A DNA stretch of 13,752 nucleotides from Clostridiales bacterium. GTDB taxonomy: Bacteria; Bacillota; Clostridia; Oscillospirales; Acutalibacteraceae. A program made the position numbers and the translations under genes. How positions within the stretch are numbered: position 1 is the first letter of the stretch; the number at the start of each line of letters is the position of its first letter. The notes under the pieces were generated by a model. That model was not told where the DNA came from, did no database searches, and saw only the letters and a list, made by a program, of their open reading frames with translations. Positions 1 through 9,431 of this stretch are shown here, one piece after another. The stretch lies in contig JAAYFA010000132.1 in assembly GCA_012728445.1 (NCBI GenBank), forward strand, positions 1-13,752. The letters run 5' to 3'.

Positions 1-989
1 AATCGATATAGATCATTGGAAAAAACAAAAGCAGGCAAAGCAGCAAGGGGCAAAGCTATACAAAGCAAGAAAAAAAGTTTTTCGCTTTTATTTTTGCTGG
101 CTTTTATCGTTTTAAACCACATAAACGCTAAAAAAAGCAAGACCGGAATGGCAGGCCAAAAAATAAGCAAATAATATTTCAAGCCGGCTGCGCTGACATA
201 TGCCCATAAGTCTTTTAAGGTATTTATTAAACTCTGAGCTTCCGGATCAAAATAAAGTGCGATATATGTTTTGAAAAAATCAGTAAAGGGATAATCAAGT
301 TTCGAATAAACATAATCAACAAGTTCGTTACCTTGAAGATTTATTGTTCGGTTCGCGAAAATAAAAAAATAAACAGACGTCATGGCCATCGTAGCAAAAC
401 TAACGATGGTCAATATCAGATTGCGTTTCGCGTATTTATTTTCAATTAGATCGTACAAGAGTATAACAGCAATGGTCGGCATGGAAATAAAGGCAAAAGC
501 ATAGTGAGTGGCCATGCCGAAAAAACATAAAAGCGGAACAAACCACATTGTATAACGGTTGTTTATGAAAATAATGGAAAGGAGCGCAAACAAAAACCAA
601 AATACATCAAAAATACCGAAGTAAATGAACCATACCCACATCGCATATTTCGCTATTAGAAAGTACGTAACCATAAAAATAAGCGCTTTTCTGACATCTT
701 CGCCTGCGTTCCTGATAAGGGTTCCCAACAACAGGGCAACTAAAACAAAAACTGAAATATAAGATATTGTAATAAAGGTGCGTAGCCAGGTGACTGTTAA
801 ATTATTAGTTATTAAATTTATAAAAGATCCAATCAGCACCCTTGATACATAGCCAATTTTGTAATCAAAAAGGTATGCGATGTAGTAATTTGAAGGTCCC
901 TTAATGAAAGCAGGCATTGCCTGGGCTAACAGGACAACAAAGATTATGAGCTCATAGCGGTATTTTTTTATTGAGTTACTCAGCTGCAT
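1..989 (-). CDS. Polytopic membrane protein, C-terminus outside window
   Basis: Reading leftward from an ATG at 989, the frame stays open to the window edge: 329 codons with no stop. A GGAGG site lies five bases upstream. The protein is very hydrophobic, with about eight predicted membrane segments, roughly residues 12-29, 71-92, 103-121, 124-142, 148-178 (possibly two), 190-211, 271-294 and 305-324. An aromatic stretch with the motif FDYKIGYVSRVLIGS (residues 41-55) follows the first segment. An acidic residue in the first loop recalls GT-C type glycosyltransferases that use polyprenyl-phosphate sugars, but I cannot identify the family. It starts 31 bp after R6 stops, so it is very likely the last visible gene of the same operon. 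Its position beside a polyprenyl-type GT2 suggests a role in surface glycan assembly, as a transferase, polymerase or carrier; that is inference. Reading-frame confidence is high and function confidence low. Confidence 0.85.
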   Translation of the reverse strand, partial: MQLSNSIKKYRYELIIFVVLLAQAMPAFIKGPSNYYIAYLFDYKIGYVSRVLIGSFINLITNNLTVTWLRTFITISYISVFVLVALLLGTLIRNAGEDVRKALIFMVTYFLIAKYAMWVWFIYFGIFDVFWFLFALLSIIFINNRYTMWFVPLLCFFGMATHYAFAFISMPTIAVILLYDLIENKYAKRNLILTIVSFATMAMTSVYFFIFANRTINLQGNELVDYVYSKLDYPFTDFFKTYIALYFDPEAQSLINTLKDLWAYVSAAGLKYYLLIFWPAIPVLLFLAFMWFKTIKASKNKSEKLFFLLCIALPLAALPAFVFSNDLYR

Positions 990-1020
990 ATTTCCCTCCG
1001 GCTAGAGATAATGGCATTTT

Positions 1021-2946
1021 TCAGATATAATCCACTCTAATGTCTGAAAAGATGCATCTGCTGTCGTTGCGACCATACCAAACGTTTTCTATTGCGTACG
1101 CTTTCCAAGTTTTGGCATAGTTCTTATCCTCCAAAATCAGAACATTTTTCTTCTTCTCAAGCGGGGTGTATGTGTGAACATAGATATTTTTGAAATAGTT
1201 ATATAAATCAACTGTTAACGATATTTCGGATTTACCGAGCCCCGGCTGCTTTATCATGCCTTTTTGATACGCCATTAAGTTTGAATATATGCTTGGATCA
1301 ATCTTAAAAGTCTGAAGAAAATCCTCGATTTCTTCATAAAAACGGTCATAATTTTGCAAAATCTCCAAGAAAACGCCTTCTTCCAAAGGCCAAATGGCAT
1401 TCCCATAAACCGGGTTGGTGTAGCACCTTGAACCGGTAGCAGAGTGGATACCGGAAAGCTTTTCATTGAATTTCGAATATATTTTACCGGATATGGTTTG
1501 GCCGTTTTTTTCGCTCCACTCTATGAGGCTGTTGTAAAACTCGTGGTATTTTATATCTTTTTCATAAAACAGATAAATAGCGAAAAACTGAAGTAATCCC
1601 AGCTGGTGGTAACTTTGTATATAAATGAAAAACATGGTAGACCGTACCCACATAGAGGCATCCATAGAATCGGTGGCCACGACCAGATCGTAATATTCCG
1701 GGATGTCGTTTGGCATAACTTCACAATGAAACTGAGAAAATTCGGTTCTGACTGTTTTTATTCCAAACTCTTTCATATATTCGGGTTGTGCCATTTGTGA
1801 GTTGGGCAAAAGCACCAAGGCGTGAAGATTAAGTGCGTTATGCTGTCCGGCTTCCAGTAGCGTTTCAACGCCGTGGCGAAAGCTTTCATAAGTTTCACCG
1901 GGCAAGCCCAGTATCAGTTCGGCATAGGTGGCTATATTTGCATCGTTATAAAGCGACATCATTTCGGCGAAACGCTCCATGGTGATGTTTCGCCTGTTTA
2001 TGTTTTTTAGAACGGTAGGGTCAAGACTTTGAAATGACAGCGTTGCCCCTTTGTTCATATTGATTTTATTTAGTTTTTTGCAAATGTCGTAGACCTCAAT
2101 TTCACGACGTTCGGCATAGTTTGCTTTAAAAATTTTCGGGAATCCCGTTTCAAGTTTTTTGGCAATCAGATGGTCAATGATATCATGATCCCGTTCAAAC
2201 AATCCAAAACTTGAGTCAGCGCACCAAAAATATTCGATTTTATGTTCAGCCATCCAATCAATTTCTTGGAAAACTCTGTCAATCGGGAACATCTTAAACT
2301 TTGAACCAAGCCTACCCCAGTCGCAGTAGGTGCAATGATTGGGGCAGCCCCTGTTTGTTTCGATAATTGCGCAAAAGTTGAACTCGCCCTTTTCCATAAG
2401 GTCGTCGAAAATCCCTTCGAGGTAGGGTGAAGGTAAATCGATATCGGCAACGGGCGAGGAAGTTGTTTGTATAATGTCGTTTGAATCGTTTCTGTATGAA
2501 ATGTTATCTACGTCGGAAAGGTCTCCGCTGCCTGTAAAAGCACAAAGCAAGCGCTTAAAGGCATCTTCCCCTTCTCCGTGGACAAGTATGTCAATGTAAC
2601 CGAACTCCTCGAGCATGGATGTGCCACCCGGCACATTATGGCCACCGAAAACAACAATACACTCCGGGTGCACTTCCTTTAAACGCTTGGCAAAGGCTTT
2701 GTTATACTCTGTATTCCAAATATAGCATGAAAAGCCGACTAAAAATGGGTCTACAAGAGAGTCCACGGATGCATTAATATCTTCTCGCCAGATTTTGAAG
2801 CCTGCCAGAGAATAAGAATTCTTAATTTTCTCATCAGCCCAGGCGTAAGCAGCAATAAGACCGGTTGCATAGGGAAGGTACAAGGAGTTTTCTTCATTTC
2901 CATAAATATGGTCAACCTGAACCATATAGACGTTTTTTTTGTTCAT
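1021..2946 (-). CDS. R6: cobalamin-binding-type radical SAM protein
   Basis: This 641-residue protein is the sixth paralogue of the array. Residues 1-135 resemble the cobalamin-binding Rossmann domain of class B radical SAM enzymes: LPYATG near 24, GGH at 101-103 and HGEGE at 123-127. There is no DxHxxG motif, as in many members that bind the cofactor without a lower histidine ligand. The radical SAM domain has ETNRGCPNHCTYCDWG, with cluster cysteines C201, C205 and C208, then CADSSFG (about 242-248) and LILGLPGETY (344-353). A conserved-position histidine H407 precedes C408. The C-terminal 230 residues are unassigned and end in VWYGR (622-626). Enzymes of this architecture commonly methylate unreactive carbons using SAM and methylcobalamin; the substrate is unknown. 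The ATG has AAGGAG ten bases upstream. The closest relative in the window is R5, sharing the tail pattern GRNxxRxIxSDIxVxxI. The gene starts 36 nt after R5. Confidence 0.93.
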   Translation of the reverse strand: MNKKNVYMVQVDHIYGNEENSLYLPYATGLIAAYAWADEKIKNSYSLAGFKIWREDINASVDSLVDPFLVGFSCYIWNTEYNKAFAKRLKEVHPECIVVFGGHNVPGGTSMLEEFGYIDILVHGEGEDAFKRLLCAFTGSGDLSDVDNISYRNDSNDIIQTTSSPVADIDLPSPYLEGIFDDLMEKGEFNFCAIIETNRGCPNHCTYCDWGRLGSKFKMFPIDRVFQEIDWMAEHKIEYFWCADSSFGLFERDHDIIDHLIAKKLETGFPKIFKANYAERREIEVYDICKKLNKINMNKGATLSFQSLDPTVLKNINRRNITMERFAEMMSLYNDANIATYAELILGLPGETYESFRHGVETLLEAGQHNALNLHALVLLPNSQMAQPEYMKEFGIKTVRTEFSQFHCEVMPNDIPEYYDLVVATDSMDASMWVRSTMFFIYIQSYHQLGLLQFFAIYLFYEKDIKYHEFYNSLIEWSEKNGQTISGKIYSKFNEKLSGIHSATGSRCYTNPVYGNAIWPLEEGVFLEILQNYDRFYEEIEDFLQTFKIDPSIYSNLMAYQKGMIKQPGLGKSEISLTVDLYNYFKNIYVHTYTPLEKKKNVLILEDKNYAKTWKAYAIENVWYGRNDSRCIFSDIRVDYI

Positions 2947-2982
2947 ACACCGTTAGCTCCTTAATGCATACGCTCATATCTT

Positions 2983-4926
2983 TTAAATGAACTCAACTTT
3001 AATGTCTGAAATGATATTTCGGTTTTCATTTCTTCCCCACCAGACATTTTCTCTGGCATAGTCGATCCAAGTATCCCAACTCTTTGGGTCTTTTGTGCGG
3101 ATTTTATTTTCTTTTTGTTCCAGATCTTTCTTCTCGTTTTGGTAAACGTTGCTGAAATAATCATAAAAGTTATAATTCAAGCGTAAACTTTGTTCACTGA
3201 TATGAGGACGCTTTATGATGATTTTCTGATATCCAAGCAAATCACTGTATATCTGTTGCTCAATGCCAAAAGTCCGGAGGAAGCTTTCGATTTCCTTGTA
3301 AAAATCTTCAAAGCCAAGGACGATATCTAGGTACATAGCCTCCGAATAAGCCCAGACGATATGACCGAACACGGGGTTCGAGTAATAAAGACCGCCTTTG
3401 CCGGCCAAAACACCATCATAACAGTTATTTAATTTTTGATATATCTGCCCGCAGACGGAAGCGCTGTTCGATTCCATCCATTTTTGCAGTTGCATGTAAA
3501 AATCTTCGTATTTTATGCCATGCTCATAATATAGGTAGATGGCGAAACAGCGAAGCAGACCAAAGTTGTGAAAGCACTGAATACTGTTGTAAAATAAAGA
3601 GGAACGTTTCCACATGTCCCGATTCATCGAATTGTTGGAGATAACAACATTGGAGTATTCGGTAATATCTTCACTTTCAGGCGCACAATGCAGGCGGACA
3701 AGTGGAATACGGACAGTTTCAAACTCGTATTTTTCAATACTTTCCGGGCTACCGAGGCTGGAATTACATAAAAGTTCAAAGCTATATATATTAACGGTTT
3801 TATGCTGACCTGCTTCAAAAAGGATGCCGATTCCGCGGCAAAAACTTTCATAGGTTTCGCCCGGCAAACCGATGATCAGTTCGGAATATGTTGTGACGCC
3901 GGCTTCGTTGTACTTGGCAATCAAACCTGAGAAGTCTTTCAAATTCATGTTTTCTCTACAAATGTTTTTAAGAACGACCGGGGAAAAACTTTGGAAAGAA
4001 AGGGGGACCCCGCGGCTCATTTTAGACTCGTTAAGCAACTTGTTGATTAAAAACACATTGTCTGCTTTGGTTTTTGAGTAATTGACATTGAAAATCAGAG
4101 GGTAGCCGGTGTTTTGTTTGGCATCAATAAGACTTTTGGCCATTTCAATATCATCATCAAACATACCAAAGTTGGGATCGGCCCCCCAGATATAAGCGAT
4201 TTTATGCTTCGAAAACCATTCAATTTCCTGCATGGCTTGTTCTTTTGAAAAACGTCTGGTTTTTGACCGGAGTTGTCCCCAATCACAAAAAGCGCAGCCG
4301 AAAGGGCAGTCTCGACTTGTTTCAAGAATGGCACAAAAAGTATACTGACTGTTTTTCTCCATCAGGCTGTCAAAAAGTCCGGATAGGTAAGGGGATGGAT
4401 AATCATCCAAGGGACATGAAACTTGAACTTTTGTTGTGCTGACAGGCTGGTTTTCTTCGTCTCTATAGGATATATTTAGGACATCGGCAAGGCTTTCATT
4501 TTTGTGTAAGGATAAAAGCAAGCTTTTGAACGCTTCTTCGCCTTCACCGTGAATCAGCATGTCAATATACGGACAATCCTCCAAGAGTGAGGTATCGGGC
4601 GGAACGTTGTGACCGCCGAAAACGATGAGGCATTCCGGGTACTGCTTTTTCAGACGTTCGGCGAAAACCTTGTTGTATTCAAAGTTCCACACATAATTTG
4701 AAAAGCCCACAAGATAAGGGTTTTCAAAGGTATCGATAGTGTCATCTATGTCATCCCGAGTGAAAACAAACTCGCCAATTTTGTAGTTGTTTTTTATAAT
4801 GTCATCTTGCCAAGCGTAAGCGGCCAGCAAGCCTATGGCGTAGGGCAGGTAAACCGCCTTTTCACTTTCTCCATAAGCGAGGTCTACTTGTACCATATAA
4901 ATATTTTTCTTATTACTGTGTTTCAA
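2983..4926 (-). CDS. R5: cobalamin-binding-type radical SAM protein, TTG start
   Basis: I chose the TTG at 4926 (647 residues). An ATG at 4944 would add six codons, but those codons contain the GGAGGGAG ribosome binding site, which sits well placed for the TTG (eight bases after GGGAG), while the ATG has none. The TTG also gives an N-terminus matching the paralogues (KKNIYMVQVD). In this numbering GGH is near 105, HGEGEEAF near 126, and the cluster cysteines are C207, C211 and C214. The residue before the first cysteine is Asp (RDC) where the five other paralogues have Gly, and ADPNFG replaces ADANFG. H413-C414 matches the conserved His position, and the C-terminal motif is VWWGR (628-632). 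All cluster ligands are present, so activity is plausible; the substrate is unknown. The gap after R4 is 17 nt with this start. R6 is its nearest relative and next neighbour. Confidence 0.9.
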   Translation of the reverse strand: MKHSNKKNIYMVQVDLAYGESEKAVYLPYAIGLLAAYAWQDDIIKNNYKIGEFVFTRDDIDDTIDTFENPYLVGFSNYVWNFEYNKVFAERLKKQYPECLIVFGGHNVPPDTSLLEDCPYIDMLIHGEGEEAFKSLLLSLHKNESLADVLNISYRDEENQPVSTTKVQVSCPLDDYPSPYLSGLFDSLMEKNSQYTFCAILETSRDCPFGCAFCDWGQLRSKTRRFSKEQAMQEIEWFSKHKIAYIWGADPNFGMFDDDIEMAKSLIDAKQNTGYPLIFNVNYSKTKADNVFLINKLLNESKMSRGVPLSFQSFSPVVLKNICRENMNLKDFSGLIAKYNEAGVTTYSELIIGLPGETYESFCRGIGILFEAGQHKTVNIYSFELLCNSSLGSPESIEKYEFETVRIPLVRLHCAPESEDITEYSNVVISNNSMNRDMWKRSSLFYNSIQCFHNFGLLRCFAIYLYYEHGIKYEDFYMQLQKWMESNSASVCGQIYQKLNNCYDGVLAGKGGLYYSNPVFGHIVWAYSEAMYLDIVLGFEDFYKEIESFLRTFGIEQQIYSDLLGYQKIIIKRPHISEQSLRLNYNFYDYFSNVYQNEKKDLEQKENKIRTKDPKSWDTWIDYARENVWWGRNENRNIISDIKVEFI

Positions 4927-4934
4927 TCGACTTG

Positions 4935-4942
4935 CTCCCTCC
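4935..4942 (-). promoter_or_regulatory. Ribosome binding site deciding the R5 start
   Basis: On the minus strand this reads GGAGGGAG. It overlaps the first codons of the longer reading frame from the ATG at 4944 and lies eight to eleven bases before the TTG at 4926. It therefore supports TTG initiation. No comparable purine-rich site precedes the ATG. Confidence 0.7.
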
Positions 4943-4943
4943 A

Positions 4944-6881
4944 TTATCTGTAGTTGACCGAGATTTTATATTGGCTTCCCGTGTAGAGGGTTGCCTCTTC
5001 CCGCCGGCCGTACCAAACGACTTCACGTGCATATTCGACCCAATCGTAAATCGGCTTGTCATCGCAGATTGTTAGGGTATTTTCGACTTTTTTCAAAGAG
5101 GTATGTTTACCGGCGTAAATATTGTTAAAGTAGTGGAAAAAATCATACTCAAGCGGTATGGATATCTTTTCTTTATCGAGTTGTTTGATGATGTTTTTTT
5201 GATAGTTCATTAGGTCTTCATAGATATCACTGTCGATATTATATTTCTTAAAATGACTTTTAATTTCAATGAAGAAGGTTGAAAGATTTGACGCCAGTTT
5301 AGAGAAAAGAATCTCCTCAAACCCCCAAGTCGTTTTACCGAATTCGTCACAGGTGCTGACCCATGCATTGTTTCCTTCAACAACTCCGGTGGCCAGCGTT
5401 TTAATTTGCTCATATACGGAGTTGACCAAAGTGTCTTGAGCGCTTTCGAAAAATCTCAGAAGTTCCGAATAAAAGTCAAAATAAGAGATATTTTTTTCAT
5501 AGCGCAAATAAACGGCGATGGTTCGAGTAAGCCCTAAATTGTGAAGCGCCTGAATATAACAAGAAAATACGGTGGAATAAATCCATTCATTGCTAGTCAT
5601 GGTATTGGTCGAAATAACAATATCGGAGTATTCTTGAACATCACTGCTGTTTTTAGGAACTTCGCAATGAATCTGATAATAAGGTGTTTTGACGGTTTGT
5701 ATCCCGTATCGAGCGATAAAATCAGGATTGCCCATTTTAGAGTTTGGCAATAGTTCGCAGGGATAAACGGTTATGGCGCGGTGCTGTCCGCAATCCAAAA
5801 GAGTGCAAAGTCCTTCACAAAAACTCAGATATGTTTCTTCCGGCAGCCCCAAAATCAGTTCTGACACCGAGTATATACCCGAATCATTATATAAGGCCAT
5901 GATTTGTTTGAAATGGTCTAAGTCCAGATTTTTCCTGCCAATACTTTTTAAGACTCTTGGCGACAAGCTTTGGAAGGAGAGTGTTTGAGAATTGCTCAGA
6001 TTGTTATCACTAAGTTTCGTGTTGATTTTTCGAACGAATTCAATTCGGTTCTTGGTGAAGCTGACCCTGAATTTTTGTGGATATTTTTTTTCTTTTTTCA
6101 AGTTTGTGATCAGGTCCGTGATCGTCTCGTCCCGATCAAACAGTCCGAAGTTTGCATCGCCACAGTAAATATATTCAATTTTATTTTCCGCCATCCAACG
6201 GAGCTCTTCCTCGACTTTCTCCATGGGGAAAAGTCTGACCTTTGTCTCTAAGTCACCCCAGTCACAAAAAGCACATTTGTTGGGACAGCCTCTGTTGGTT
6301 TCGATAATGGCGGAGAAATTGATGTTGTCTTTTAAAATCTCATCAAAATATCCGTTGAGATAAGGGGATGGATAATCCACCGTCGTAGGACAAATTCGAT
6401 GGGTTGTTTTTACCTCTTGATCTGCCGTGCGAAAAGAAATGTTGGGGATGTCTTCAAAGGAACTGCTTTCGTCTAGGGCCAGCAAGATGTCCTTAAACGC
6501 TTCCTCACCGCCGCCATGTACAAGAATGTCTATAAAATCAAAGTCATTCAAGATAGAGGCATCCGGGGAAACATGATGACCTCCGAAAACGACAAGACAC
6601 TTGGGGTATACATCTTTGAGCATTTTGGCGAAAGCCTTGTTATATTCCATGTTCCACACGCTGCAAGAAAAAGCGACGAGGTAGGGGGACTCCAATGACG
6701 CAATGGCAGACTTGATATCTGTACGGCTATAAATGAATTTACCCAGCCGATAGCGTGACGCAATTTTTACATCCGCCCATGCGTAAGCGGCGATGCAACC
6801 GGCAGCGCAAGGAATATATACTGTTTTTTTGGTTTCACCATACAGCGGATTGGCTTGTATGATATATACATTCTTTTTCAA
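4944..6881 (-). CDS. R4: cobalamin-binding-type radical SAM protein, TTG start
   Basis: The protein has 645 residues and begins with TTG at 6881, since no ATG lies nearby in frame. The next codons (KKNVYIIQAN) match the N-termini of the paralogues. AAGGAG lies twelve bases upstream, a somewhat long spacing. The cobalamin-binding-like domain has GGHHVSP (101-107) and HGGGEE, where most paralogues have HGEGE. The cluster cysteines are C199, C203 and C206 in ETNRGCPNKCAFCDWGD, followed by GDANFG. The later family motif reads GLPEETY instead of GLPGETY. A conserved His-Cys-Glu is retained in YYQIHCEV, and the C-terminal VWYGR motif is at 622-626. It shares the GGHH variant with R1. It follows R3 by 23 nt and its TAA shares one base with the upstream ATG considered for R5. 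A carbon methyltransferase or related cobalamin-radical reaction is likely; the substrate is unknown. Confidence 0.92.
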   Translation of the reverse strand: MKKNVYIIQANPLYGETKKTVYIPCAAGCIAAYAWADVKIASRYRLGKFIYSRTDIKSAIASLESPYLVAFSCSVWNMEYNKAFAKMLKDVYPKCLVVFGGHHVSPDASILNDFDFIDILVHGGGEEAFKDILLALDESSSFEDIPNISFRTADQEVKTTHRICPTTVDYPSPYLNGYFDEILKDNINFSAIIETNRGCPNKCAFCDWGDLETKVRLFPMEKVEEELRWMAENKIEYIYCGDANFGLFDRDETITDLITNLKKEKKYPQKFRVSFTKNRIEFVRKINTKLSDNNLSNSQTLSFQSLSPRVLKSIGRKNLDLDHFKQIMALYNDSGIYSVSELILGLPEETYLSFCEGLCTLLDCGQHRAITVYPCELLPNSKMGNPDFIARYGIQTVKTPYYQIHCEVPKNSSDVQEYSDIVISTNTMTSNEWIYSTVFSCYIQALHNLGLTRTIAVYLRYEKNISYFDFYSELLRFFESAQDTLVNSVYEQIKTLATGVVEGNNAWVSTCDEFGKTTWGFEEILFSKLASNLSTFFIEIKSHFKKYNIDSDIYEDLMNYQKNIIKQLDKEKISIPLEYDFFHYFNNIYAGKHTSLKKVENTLTICDDKPIYDWVEYAREVVWYGRREEATLYTGSQYKISVNYR

Positions 6882-6904
6882 CCGGACAACATTCTCCTTA
6901 ACGC

Positions 6905-8848
6905 TTATATTTGCTCTGAATATTCAACTTGTATGTTTTTTTGTGCTGTTGTAATGACCGTATCTCCGCGACGCTTGGCAAAGAGCATAATGTGTTTGGC
7001 ATATTCTTTCCAATCGGCAACCTTATTTTCTATTTTAACGGTAAGGATATTTGCTTTGGCCTCAAGCAGTTGATAGTTATTTGTCAAAATATTTAAGAAA
7101 TAGTGATAAAAATCATATGTCAGCTCAAGCACAACGGTGTCTTGGTCCGGCAAACGGATGATGCTCTTTTGGTAGTACAGTAGTTCCTTGTAAACCTTGT
7201 CTTCGATGCCGAAGCTTGCTAAAAACGGTGTTATTTCATCCCAAAACCTGTCGTAATCATAAACGAGCTCCATAAAAGCGCCTTCCTCCAGGAACCAGCC
7301 GGTCTCGCCGAACCTGGGGTCGCTATAGGTCCACTCACCGGTTTCAATATCAAGGCACATGGCGTTCAGCCGTGTGAAAAGACGGTTCAAAAAGGTGTCA
7401 TCGGCAGAAAAAATATAGTCAAGAAGCGAATTGTAAAAGCTGAGATAGGGCACACCGTGTTCGTGCCGCAAATACTGGGCGAAACATCTCAAAAGGCCGA
7501 TATGGTGAAAGCATTGCAGACTAGTGCAAAAGGTCATTGCTTTGGCCATCATTTTCCGGCTCATGGTGCCCGTTGCGACGACAATATCGATGAGTTCCTG
7601 AACTTCGTCGGGGCGGGGGGGCAAAAAACGGATGAAGTTGATGGGCATTCGCGCAACTTGAATCTTATGCTTTTCCTGATACGGTTTTTGGCCCAATTGA
7701 GAGTTTGTGTAAACTTGGCAGGCGTATACGGTGGAGTTGGTGTGCTGGCCCGCCTCAATCAGGTCACACAAACCTTTGCAAAAGCTCTCATAGGTTTCCC
7801 CCGGCAGGCCTAAAATCATTTCCGTATACGTTGGAATGCCGGCTTCATTATATTTCTGCAACAGGTCTGAAAAACTGTCAACGGTAAAATTCTTTCGGTT
7901 GACATTTGCCAGCGCGACTGTGTTCATGGACTGGTAAGCCAGTGTAGCGGCTTTGTTTGCTTTATTGTCAAACAAAAGTTTGGATATTTTAAAAACAATA
8001 TCATTGCTGTTTTTGGCATAGCAACCGTTGAAAATGAGCGGGTAACCGGTTCGGTTTTTTACCTCAACAACGTACTGCGCTATCTCCAAGTCTCTCTCCA
8101 AAATACCAAAGTTGGCATCCGCACAAAAAATGTACTCGGCTTTGTTTGCCGCAAACCACTCGAGTTCTTTTTTTATCCGTTGCATGGGGAAAGGTCTTAC
8201 GGTTTTTGTATAGGACCAATCACAATAAGCACAGCGGTAGGGGCATCCTCGGTTGGTTTCGATGATATAGCAGTAATCATCCGGATGACTGTCTTCTACA
8301 TACCGGTCAAATAAGCCGGTGAGGTAAGGGGACGGGTAATGCTCAACACTTTCGCCATAACAAACAGTTTCAGTCCTGATAAAGTCATCACTGCCTTGTC
8401 GGATAGATAGGTTTGGAACAGCACGAAAGCTTTGATCTTCGGCCAAAGCTTTCAGCACAGATAAAAAAGGTTCTTCACTTTCGCCGTGGAAAAGAACATC
8501 AACAAAACTGTTTTCTTCCAATACCGAAAAATCATCCGGTATGTTATGACCGCCAAAAAAAATCAGACATTCGGGATATTTGTCCCGAACCATTTTGGCC
8601 AATGTTTTACTATATTCAAAGTTCCATATATAACACGAAAAGCATACGATGAAGGGTTCTTTTATTTTGTTCAAAGCAAGGTCAACAGATTCGTGGCGAA
8701 ACAAAAAATCTGCAATTTCATAAGTATCTTGAACGTCTTTGTCTTGCCAAGCGTATGCCGCAAGGCATCCGGAGGCATAGGGCAAGTAGACGGATTTATC
8801 GTATGCCATACCGGCTTGAACAAAATATATATTCTTTTTCTTTTTCAT
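6905..8848 (-). CDS. R3: divergent cobalamin-binding-type radical SAM protein
   Basis: This 647-residue protein starts at an ATG five bases after a GGGGG-type ribosome binding site, 25 nt downstream of R2. The cluster cysteines C202, C206 and C209 are intact in ETNRGCPYRCAYCDW. ADANFG and LGLPGETY are present, as is GGHNIP (99-104). It is the most divergent copy: HGEGE reads HGESE, the His conserved in the other five (the HCE-like site) is Arg in INFIRFLP, and the C-terminal VWYGR is MLFAK (621-625). Like R2 it is one residue shorter just after the third cysteine (DWSYTKTVRPFP) and has the short N-terminal loop AGMAYDKS. The two are therefore probably sister copies. The frame is undamaged, so a shifted substrate or role seems more likely than decay, but this is inference. 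Confidence 0.92.
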   Translation of the reverse strand: MKKKKNIYFVQAGMAYDKSVYLPYASGCLAAYAWQDKDVQDTYEIADFLFRHESVDLALNKIKEPFIVCFSCYIWNFEYSKTLAKMVRDKYPECLIFFGGHNIPDDFSVLEENSFVDVLFHGESEEPFLSVLKALAEDQSFRAVPNLSIRQGSDDFIRTETVCYGESVEHYPSPYLTGLFDRYVEDSHPDDYCYIIETNRGCPYRCAYCDWSYTKTVRPFPMQRIKKELEWFAANKAEYIFCADANFGILERDLEIAQYVVEVKNRTGYPLIFNGCYAKNSNDIVFKISKLLFDNKANKAATLAYQSMNTVALANVNRKNFTVDSFSDLLQKYNEAGIPTYTEMILGLPGETYESFCKGLCDLIEAGQHTNSTVYACQVYTNSQLGQKPYQEKHKIQVARMPINFIRFLPPRPDEVQELIDIVVATGTMSRKMMAKAMTFCTSLQCFHHIGLLRCFAQYLRHEHGVPYLSFYNSLLDYIFSADDTFLNRLFTRLNAMCLDIETGEWTYSDPRFGETGWFLEEGAFMELVYDYDRFWDEITPFLASFGIEDKVYKELLYYQKSIIRLPDQDTVVLELTYDFYHYFLNILTNNYQLLEAKANILTVKIENKVADWKEYAKHIMLFAKRRGDTVITTAQKNIQVEYSEQI

Positions 8849-8873
8849 TGCTACCCCCTTTGCCGAGTGTCAA

Positions 8874-9431
8874 TCAATCGGGTAGGTATTCCACTTGTGC
8901 TTCGCCCTTATTGTTGGTGCGCAGGGTTGCCCCTCTGCGCCTTCCGTACCAAACCGTTTCTTTTGCATAATCTTGCCAACTTTTGTGTTTGTCCGCATTT
9001 GCTAGATGTAAAATATTTTGCTTTTTATTTAGTGTGACGTCCTGCTTGCCTGAATAGACATCGGTGAAATAAGTGTTCAGGTCATACTCAAGCCTTAGGG
9101 CCGTTTCGCTACCGAAGGGGCGGTTGATGACGGTTTTTTGGTAGTCAATAAGGTCACGGTACAAGTTGTTCTCTATGCCTAAACTGTCGAGGAAAGGCAT
9201 AATCTCTTGCCAAAAACGCTCGTAGTCGTGAACAATTTCAAGAAAAGTTCCTTCCTCGAAAAACCAAGTGACTTCGCCAAAAAAATCATTGTGATACATC
9301 CATCTGCCGGTTTCCGAGTTTTTCAGCTCTCTTTCAAATCGGCTGAAAAGCTTGTGAACAAGAGTCCCTTTACTGTTCGAAATAAATTTAAGAAGCTTGT
9401 TATAAAAGTCGAGATACTTTACGCCTTTTTC
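8874..9431 (-). pseudogene. R2 C-terminal part, in frame behind an amber codon
   Basis: The 185 codons after the UAG at 9432-9434 continue the R2 frame without another stop and end with TGA at 8874-8876. They begin EKGVKYLDFYN, matching EKDIKYHEFYN in R6 and EHGIKYEDFYM in R5, and close with SWQDYAKETVWYGRR, the family's C-terminal signature. Full-length R2 would be 644 residues, the normal size for this array. An ATG at 9299 falls inside the stretch but has no ribosome binding site and would start mid-domain, so independent translation there is unlikely. The stretch is either a recent pseudogene tail or the second half of a readthrough product. Confidence 0.75.

Noticed and set aside
1008..1017. 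Ten-base match ATAATGGCAT, also at 13520-13529
   Set aside because: A ten-base match between two places in a window of this size is expected by chance, and the flanks do not align.
4927..4944. ATG at 4944 as the R5 start
   Set aside because: The ribosome binding site lies inside the six extra codons and the extra residues have no counterpart in the other copies.
6878..6892. Mini-ORF ATG TTG TCC GGT TGA overlapping the R4 start
   Set aside because: Only one base separates it from the AAGGAG site, too close for efficient initiation; the TTG at 6881 explains the site better.
7457..7813. 118-codon open frame on the plus strand inside R3
   Set aside because: It is fully antisense to a conserved part of R3 and shows no recognisable motif or start signal.
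8486..9037. 183-codon open frame on the plus strand across the R2/R3 junction
   Set aside because: It runs antisense through two strongly conserved genes, has low-complexity Cys/Phe-rich translation and no ribosome binding site; it is a shadow frame.
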